Below are positions 1 through 3,886 of a stretch of 6,463 bases of DNA, piece by piece. Source of the DNA: Candidatus Omnitrophota bacterium (GTDB lineage Bacteria; Omnitrophota; Omnitrophia; Omnitrophales; Aquincolibacteriaceae); NCBI GenBank assembly GCA_023247135.1, contig JAHFHB010000115.1, positions 1-6,463 of the forward strand, read 5' to 3'. The position numbers and the translations under genes are program-made. Within the stretch, counting starts at the first letter, position 1; each line of letters starts with the position of its first letter. The notes below the pieces were generated by a model, which ran no database searches, was not told the DNA's origin, and was given only the letters and a program-made list of their open reading frames with translations.

Positions 1-1
1 G

Positions 2-310
2 CCCGAGTACAAGGAAATGTTCGAGGGCCGCGCCCAGATTCGTAAAATTTTCAAATCATCCCGGGCCGGCACGATCGGCGGTGCCATGGTGACCAAGGGC
101 AAGATGACCCGGCAAAGCTCTGTGCGTATTTTGCGTGATCATATCGTGATTTTTGACGGCAAGTTCGCGGCCCTGAAACGTTTTAAAGACGATGTGCGCG
201 AAGTGGCTGAAGGGTATGAGTGCGGCTTTTCGTTCAACGGGTTTGATGATTTGCGCGAAGGCGACACGGTCGAGACCTATCGCATGGAAAAAATCGCCGC
301 CAAACTCTAA
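2..310 (+). CDS. infB: Translation initiation factor IF-2, C-terminal fragment (5' end outside window)
   Basis: IF-2 is the cytoplasmic GTPase that brings initiator fMet-tRNA to the 30S subunit and promotes subunit joining. Only the last 102 residues are here: the frame is open from base 2 to a TAA at 308-310, and the G domain lies upstream of the window. What is visible matches the end of the protein, including the fMet-tRNA-binding C2 domain (domain IV). It shows a VRILRD strand, the hallmark LKRFKDDVREV, then GYECGF, and a final LREGDTVETY. One small difference is that the usual AGCxVT near the start of this domain reads GGAMVT, so the common Cys is Ala. The ATG at 17 is internal to the gene and not a start. 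The next gene, rbfA, begins 94 bases downstream, the classical infB-rbfA pairing. Identification is secure; only the left boundary is unknown. Confidence 0.97.
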   Translation, partial: PEYKEMFEGRAQIRKIFKSSRAGTIGGAMVTKGKMTRQSSVRILRDHIVIFDGKFAALKRFKDDVREVAEGYECGFSFNGFDDLREGDTVETYRMEKIAAKL

Positions 311-328
311 AAGCAGTTTCATCAGTTC

Positions 329-364
329 GTAGGGAACAGGCATGCCTGTTCCCTACACTTTTTT
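329..364 (+). terminator. Perfect 28-bp palindrome followed by T6: candidate intrinsic terminator/attenuator or REP-like element
   Basis: Bases 329-356 are a perfect inverted repeat centred between 342 and 343. The left arm is GTAGGGAACAGGCA and the right arm is its exact reverse complement. As RNA this folds into a 12-bp stem (329-340 with 345-356) closed by a CATG tetraloop. Two bases later comes a run of six T (359-364), the layout of a rho-independent terminator reading rightward. It sits 18 bases after the infB stop. I see no convincing promoter between it and rbfA, so full termination would leave rbfA unexpressed; partial attenuation or 3'-end protection is more likely. The perfect symmetry and the GTAG end also fit a REP-type repeat. 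The structure is seen directly; its function is inferred. Confidence 0.65.
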
Positions 365-389
365 ACCCGCAGAAACCCATTCATTTTCC

Positions 390-397
390 AGGGAGGA
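390..397 (+). promoter_or_regulatory. Strong Shine-Dalgarno of rbfA
   Basis: AGGGAGGA ends 7 bases before the ATG at 405. It decides the rbfA start: an in-frame ATG at 342, inside the palindrome, would add 21 residues unlike any RbfA N-terminus and has no SD. Confidence 0.85.
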
Positions 398-404
398 CCT
401 TTTC

Positions 405-782
405 ATGCAAGGCAAGAGGATTGACCGCGTCGCTCATTTGCTGCAGATGGAGCTGAGCAATTTGATCGTGACGCGCCTTAAAGACCCCGGGCTCGGATTC
501 ATGACCATCACGCATGTCAGCATGACGCCGGATTTGAAAGCTGCCTGGGTGCATTACAGCGTGATCGGAAATGCGCATGCGCGCCAAACAGCGCAGGCCG
601 CGCTAGAGCGCGCGCGCGGTTACTTGCAGCGCCAGGTGGCTGACTCCCTCAAGCTCCGGCATACGCCGCTTTTGAGTTTTCGCTACGACGATTCTTTTGA
701 CGACGGTCTTAAAGTCGACCGGGTTTTACGCGATATCGAAAGCAAAAATGAACAGGGCCCTTCCGGGGAATCGCAAGCTTGA
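405..782 (+). CDS. rbfA: Ribosome-binding factor A
   Basis: RbfA is a small cytoplasmic KH-fold protein that binds the immature 30S subunit and assists 16S rRNA 5'-end maturation, especially at low temperature. From the ATG at 405 the protein has 125 residues, normal for the family (about 110-135). It shows the expected sequence in order: an N-terminal helix RIDRVAHLLQMELSNLI, then LKDPGLGFMTITHVSMTPDL (the conserved DPR/DPxxG-type turn and the strand leading to D-L). Next comes the helix with ALERARGYLQRQVADSL, and then LRHTPLLSFRYDDS, corresponding to the family's LRxxPxLxFxxDxS. A strong SD at 390-397 supports this start. The stop TGA shares bases with the TTG start of the next gene (overlap 779-782), implying translational coupling. 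No missing parts are evident. Confidence 0.95.
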   Translation: MQGKRIDRVAHLLQMELSNLIVTRLKDPGLGFMTITHVSMTPDLKAAWVHYSVIGNAHARQTAQAALERARGYLQRQVADSLKLRHTPLLSFRYDDSFDDGLKVDRVLRDIESKNEQGPSGESQA

Positions 783-1771
783 AAACAGGTAAAAAAGATA
801 CACTCAGTGAATTTTGCCGCGCGCTGAAACGGCACAAGCGTTTTCTGCTGGCCTGTCATGTGGCGCCGGAAGGCGATGCCATCGGCAGCCTGCTGGCGGT
901 GGATTCGCTCCTGCGCCGGCTCGGCAAAAAAACCCTGATTGTCAACGAAGACGCTTTTCCTGAAAGACTGCCGTGCCTTTCAGCCAAGGGCTGGCATTTG
1001 CACAGCGAAGTGCAGAAACCCGGAAATTTTGATGCCGCGCTTTTGACCGATTGCCCCACCCTCGAACGCATCGGCCGCGTGCGTGAACTGCTGGGCCCCG
1101 GCACGGTTATTTTCAACGTGGATCACCACATCAGTAATAATTTTTTCGGGCATCACAACTATGTGAAGCCCAAAGCGTCTGCGACCGGGGAAGTCGTTTT
1201 TGATTTGTTCAAGCAATGCAAACTGCCCCTTACGCGCGAAGACGCGAAGAATATCTACGTGGCCATCGCCACCGATACCGGCTCTTTCAAATACGGAACG
1301 ACGACGGCGGAAGCGCACAAGATCGCAGCGGTGCTGATGGCCAAAGACATCGACATCGAAAAAATCAACGACCAGATTTACAGTTCGTACTCGCTGAATA
1401 AAATGCAGCTTTACAGCCGCCTGCTGGGCCGGGTTCAAACCACGGCGCTGGGGCGCATTGCCTGGGTGGGCATGCATCTGGAAGACCTCAAACAGTCGGG
1501 CGCCACGCACGAAGACACGGAAGGCTTCATTGATTTTCTGCGCTCACTGCGCGAAGTCAGCGTGGTTTTTTTTATGAGCGAAATGCGGCCCGGCGAGGTG
1601 AAGGTGTCTTTTCGCGCCAAAGGGGCTTATGACGTCAACCGCATTGCGACCGAATTTGGCGGCGGCGGGCATCGCAAAGCCTCCGGCTGCAGCGTGCGCG
1701 CCACGCTGGCAGAAACCCAGGAACGCATTTTTGACGTGATCCGGCGCCATTACCCCTCGCTGTGGCTATGA
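779..1771 (+). CDS. nrnA: DHH/DHHA1-family phosphoesterase, nanoRNase/pAp phosphatase (NrnA type)
   Basis: This protein of 330 residues belongs to the NrnA branch of DHH phosphoesterases. These are cytoplasmic, metal-dependent enzymes that hydrolyse 2-5-nt RNA oligomers and often 3',5'-pAp. Visible motifs are H27-V-A-P-E-G-D33-A-I-G-S37 (motif I), D91 in LLTDCP (motif II), and D115-H116-H117 in NVDHHISN (motif III). Further on come SATGE near 134-138, and D166 in ATDTGSFKY (motif IV). The C-terminal DHHA1 substrate domain ends with F293-GGGGH298-RKASGC. Motif I has Glu at 31 where Asp is commoner, a variant I believe occurs in the family. The start is TTG at 779, because the frame is closed by TGA at 749-751 and no ATG or GTG precedes motif I. 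A weak SD, GGGGAA (765-770), lies 8 bases upstream. The gene overlaps rbfA and truB by 4 bases each. Substrate preference (nanoRNA, pAp or c-di-AMP-derived pApA) cannot be told from sequence alone. Confidence 0.9.
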   Translation: MKTGKKDTLSEFCRALKRHKRFLLACHVAPEGDAIGSLLAVDSLLRRLGKKTLIVNEDAFPERLPCLSAKGWHLHSEVQKPGNFDAALLTDCPTLERIGRVRELLGPGTVIFNVDHHISNNFFGHHNYVKPKASATGEVVFDLFKQCKLPLTREDAKNIYVAIATDTGSFKYGTTTAEAHKIAAVLMAKDIDIEKINDQIYSSYSLNKMQLYSRLLGRVQTTALGRIAWVGMHLEDLKQSGATHEDTEGFIDFLRSLREVSVVFFMSEMRPGEVKVSFRAKGAYDVNRIATEFGGGGHRKASGCSVRATLAETQERIFDVIRRHYPSLWL

Positions 1772-2496
1772 AACCCATTCCTATTTTTTATCCCGACGGA
1801 ATCTTGCTCGCCGACAAACCTCCGGAGTGGACTTCGCACGATGTCTGTCAGTTTTTAAAAAAGTGGTTTCAGATTGAAAAAATCGGACATGCCGGAACGC
1901 TCGACCCCATCGCCACCGGGCTGCTGGTTCTGCTCATCGGCAAAGCCACCAAGAAATCAGAGGAGTTTATGGGGCATGACAAAGACTACGCGGGAGTGAT
2001 CCGGCTCGGTGTAAAAACCGACTCCCAGGACAAAAGCGGCAAGGTGCTGGAAACGCGCGACCCTGCCGCGGTGACGCTCGAAGACTTGCGCGAGAAGGCC
2101 AAGGCCTTCACCGGAGATATTCTGCAGGTGCCGCCGATGGTCTCTGCCTTGAAGCACCAGGGCGTGCGGCTTTACAAGCTGGCCCGTCAAGGCCGCGAGG
2201 TGGTGCGCGAAGCACGGCCCGTGACGGTGTTCCAATTCGACATGCTTTCCAAAGAAGGCCCGCTGGTGCAATTTTTCACCCGTGTTTCCAAAGGCACTTA
2301 CGTGCGCACGCTGGTCAACGACCTTGGCGAGGCGCTTGGCTGTTTTGCCACGCTTGAAGAATTGCGCCGCGTGCGTTCTGGGCAGTTTTCCGCCGCGGAC
2401 AGCTACACGGTTGAAGCTTTGCGCAATCTCACGCCGCAGGAACTGCGCACTAAAATCATTTCAATTTATCCGGCTGCCCATGCACGTCCTGACTAA
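1768..2496 (+). CDS. truB: tRNA pseudouridine(55) synthase TruB, short form without PUA domain
   Basis: TruB isomerises U55 in the T-arm of tRNAs to pseudouridine and also acts as a tRNA-folding chaperone. The ATG at 1768 gives 242 residues. Seen in order are LLADKPPEWTSHDV (the family's KPxGxTS segment), and GHAGTLDPIATGLLVL with catalytic Asp46. Then come Y74 in KDYAGVIRLG, followed by TDSQDKSG, PPMVSALKHQGVRLYKLARQG, and KGTYVRTLVNDLGEALG before LRRVRSGQF. The protein ends about 30 residues after that last motif. The roughly 310-residue E. coli type continues into a C-terminal PUA domain, which is absent here. Short forms are known in other phyla, so this need not be damage. The ATG overlaps the nrnA stop as ATGA. 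A GTG two codons upstream (1762) is possible but less attractive. There is no SD, so re-initiation after nrnA is likely. Confidence 0.94.
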   Translation: MKPIPIFYPDGILLADKPPEWTSHDVCQFLKKWFQIEKIGHAGTLDPIATGLLVLLIGKATKKSEEFMGHDKDYAGVIRLGVKTDSQDKSGKVLETRDPAAVTLEDLREKAKAFTGDILQVPPMVSALKHQGVRLYKLARQGREVVREARPVTVFQFDMLSKEGPLVQFFTRVSKGTYVRTLVNDLGEALGCFATLEELRRVRSGQFSAADSYTVEALRNLTPQELRTKIISIYPAAHARPD

Positions 2497-3496
2497 TCCC
2501 CGCGCTTTCAAGCCCGAACGCTCGCGGCCTTTGTTTTTAGGTCTTGGTAATTTCGACGGGGTTCATCTGGGGCATCAGGCGCTTTTTGCGCGAGTGCTCA
2601 GTGAAGCCAAAACCAAACGCGGCCATGCGGCGCTCCTGACCTTTCAGGGCCATCCGCAGAGCGTTTTGCATCCCGACAAGAAAACACAGCTGCTTGTTTC
2701 GGATGAGCAAAAACTTTTTTTGTTCAGCCGGGCCGGCTTTGATTTCTGCCTGCGCCTGCCGTTTACCGAATCCTTTTCGAAATTAGCGCCTGAGGCTTTT
2801 GTGACGGAGGTGCTGTGCCGGCAACTCAAGGTGCGCGAGATTTGCATGGGGTATAATGCGCGTTTCGGGCACCGGCGTAAAGGCGATGCGCCGCTCATGG
2901 CCTATTTGGGGCGCAAATGGGGTTTTGATTTCAGCGCGACGATGCCCGTTCGAGTCGGGGGCGAGATTGTCTCGAGCTCGCGCATTCGCAGATTGGTCGC
3001 AGAGGGCCAGCTTGCCCAGGCGCGTGAATGTCTGGGCCGTCCGTTCAGCCTTTGGGGGGAGGTCATCCGGGGCGATGGCCGCGGCCGCATGCTTGGATTT
3101 CCTACGGCAAACCTCAAGCTTGAGAGCCATATTCTGCCTCCGGCCGGGGTTTATCCGGCCTGGGCGCGCACGGTAAAAATGCGGCAAAAGCCGGCTGGTC
3201 GTTCCTGGAAAGAGATCAAATTTGAAGCAGGCCAGTGGCAGCGGGCAGTGGTTAATATTGGCACACGGCCAACCTTCGGGTCTTCAAGCCCGCTTACGGT
3301 TGAGGCGCATCTCATTGATTTTAAAGGAGTTGCGATATACGGACAGACTCTTGAGCTGGTTCTCGGGGCTGTCTTGCGCGGTGAAAGAGCATTTCAGGGC
3401 CCCGAAATGCTTAAAGCCCAGATACAAAAGGACATCCGGCAGGCCTGCCAGGGACTGCCGGGCCTAAAGAAGTCCTTTACACGGCCGTATCTTTGA
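2480..3496 (+). CDS. ribF: Bifunctional riboflavin kinase / FMN adenylyltransferase (FAD synthetase)
   Basis: RibF converts riboflavin to FMN with ATP (C-terminal kinase) and FMN to FAD (N-terminal nucleotidyltransferase). The protein has 338 residues, close to the usual 305-340. The adenylyltransferase half shows N24-FDGVHLGHQ33, then TFQGHP (54-59), LAPEAFV (102-108), and MGYNARFGHRRKGD (123-136, where VGxDFxFG is usual). It ends with the ISSTRIR-like VSSSRIRRLV (164-173). The kinase half starts near 190 with GEVIRGDGRGRMLGFPTANL (193-212), including the Mg-ATP-binding PTAN. It continues with PPAGVYPAW, VNIGTRPTFG, the VEAHLIDF segment holding the catalytic-type Glu, and a final RGERAF-QGPEMLKAQIQKD helix. 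The start ATG at 2480 lies inside truB (17-base overlap) and has no SD, so translational coupling is likely. The frame stays open upstream inside truB, but RibF homology begins only at this ATG. A promoter for rpsO is embedded in its last codons. Confidence 0.95.
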   Translation: MHVLTNPRAFKPERSRPLFLGLGNFDGVHLGHQALFARVLSEAKTKRGHAALLTFQGHPQSVLHPDKKTQLLVSDEQKLFLFSRAGFDFCLRLPFTESFSKLAPEAFVTEVLCRQLKVREICMGYNARFGHRRKGDAPLMAYLGRKWGFDFSATMPVRVGGEIVSSSRIRRLVAEGQLAQARECLGRPFSLWGEVIRGDGRGRMLGFPTANLKLESHILPPAGVYPAWARTVKMRQKPAGRSWKEIKFEAGQWQRAVVNIGTRPTFGSSSPLTVEAHLIDFKGVAIYGQTLELVLGAVLRGERAFQGPEMLKAQIQKDIRQACQGLPGLKKSFTRPYL

Positions 3497-3504
3497 AGTA
3501 TAGT
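3476..3504 (+). promoter_or_regulatory. Sigma70-type promoter for rpsO(-pnp)
   Basis: TTTACA (3476-3481) and TATAGT (3499-3504) each match 5 of 6 bases of the -35 and -10 consensus and are separated by the optimal 17 bases. The promoter overlaps the end of ribF and faces rpsO. The predicted transcript start is near 3511, giving a leader of about 36 bases. rpsO has its own promoter in well-studied bacteria, which fits. The prediction rests on sequence match alone. Confidence 0.65.
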
Positions 3505-3546
3505 TTCGAATCCCAAAATTCAAAATATAAGAGCAGAGGATTGAAA
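3504..3546 (+). promoter_or_regulatory. Possible stem occluding the rpsO ribosome-binding site
   Basis: UUUCGAAUCC (3504-3513) can pair with GGAUUGAAA (3538-3546) to give 9 bp with one bulged G (3508) and a 24-base A-rich loop. The right arm takes in the GGA of the SD and ends directly before the ATG at 3547. Most of the left arm lies upstream of the predicted transcript start near 3511. The full stem could therefore form only in read-through mRNA from ribF. The pairing is read by eye and its stability is modest. Confidence 0.3.
3535..3540 (+). promoter_or_regulatory. Shine-Dalgarno of rpsO
   Basis: AGAGGA lies 6 bases before the ATG at 3547. It selects this start over upstream in-frame codons such as the TTG at 3541, and gives the normal S15 N-terminus MPLAKEKK. 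Confidence 0.8.
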
Positions 3547-3816
3547 ATGCCGCTAGCCAAAGAAAAGAAGATAAAACTCATCTCCGAATTCGGAAAAAAC
3601 GCCAAAGATACCGGCGCCGTTGAAGCCCAGGTCGCTATGCTGACCGAGCGCATCAACAGCCTCACGCCGCATTTTGAAAAAAACAAGCGTGATAACCATT
3701 CCCGCTATGGACTTATTCGAATGGTCAACCGGCGTAAAAAACTGCTTCAGTACCTGACCCGGACCGATTCCGATCAGTACAAGAAGCTGATTGCCCGCCT
3801 CGAGTTGCGTAAGTAA
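3547..3816 (+). CDS. rpsO: 30S ribosomal protein S15
   Basis: S15 binds the central domain of 16S rRNA early in 30S assembly and contacts 23S rRNA in bridge B4. The product is 89 residues, exactly the usual size. It has the four-helix pattern: an N-terminal helix ending near FGKNAKDTGAVEAQVAML (the conserved GS-x-E-x-Q-x-A region), ERINSLTPHFEKNKRDNHSR with the conserved loop before YGLIRMVNRRKKLLQYL, and the last helix YKKLIARLELRK. Asp20, Thr21 and Gly22 (helix 1-2 loop) and the KRDNHSR segment correspond to rRNA-contacting sites in the family. The gene lies 50 bases after ribF with its own likely promoter, and 70 bases before pnp, the widespread rpsO-pnp pair. S15 often represses its own mRNA; the leader stem at 3504-3546 is a candidate for such control. 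Confidence 0.97.
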   Translation: MPLAKEKKIKLISEFGKNAKDTGAVEAQVAMLTERINSLTPHFEKNKRDNHSRYGLIRMVNRRKKLLQYLTRTDSDQYKKLIARLELRK

Positions 3817-3824
3817 TTCATCCG

Positions 3825-3847
3825 CTGGCCAGGTTTTTTCCTGCCGG
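3825..3847 (+). promoter_or_regulatory. Stem-loop in the rpsO-pnp intergenic region
   Basis: CTGGCCAGG (3825-3833) can pair with CCTGCCGG (3840-3847): 8 pairs including one G-U, one bulged C (3829), and a loop of six T (3834-3839). The T-run is in the loop and not after the stem, so this is not a standard terminator. In enteric bacteria a structured pnp leader is the target of RNase III and PNPase autoregulation. A similar processing role here is only an inference. Confidence 0.4.
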
Positions 3848-3872
3848 TCCAATCACTTCAAATACCTAAACT

Positions 3873-3878
3873 AAAGGA
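3873..3878 (+). promoter_or_regulatory. Shine-Dalgarno of pnp
   Basis: AAAGGA lies 8 bases before the ATG at 3887, at the end of a 70-base intergenic leader. It supports independent initiation of pnp with no coupling to rpsO. Confidence 0.75.
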
Positions 3879-3886
3879 ATCGAACC

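Noticed and set aside
342..404. Longer rbfA from an in-frame ATG at 342
   Set aside because: The ATG is the centre of the palindrome and has no SD. The extra 21 residues do not resemble RbfA, whereas the ATG at 405 has a strong SD.
1566..1573. T8 run in nrnA (also A7 at 926-932 and T7 at 2715-2721) as programmed slippage sites
   Set aside because: All lie in intact frames with family motifs on both sides and no useful alternative frame after slippage.
372..1780. 11-base direct repeat GAAACCCATTC at 372-382 and 1770-1780
   Set aside because: A handful of matches this long are expected by chance in a window of this size, and one copy is truB coding sequence.
2282..2479. 66-residue N-terminal extension of ribF inside truB
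   Set aside because: It is simply the frame left open within truB coding sequence. RibF homology starts at the ATG at 2480.
3493..3546. 18-residue N-terminal extension of rpsO
   Set aside because: It overlaps the ribF stop and the promoter region. S15 has its normal 89-residue length from the SD-preceded ATG at 3547.
3834..3839. T6 run as a standard rpsO terminator
   Set aside because: No stable GC-rich hairpin ends directly before it; the best stem places the T-run in its loop.
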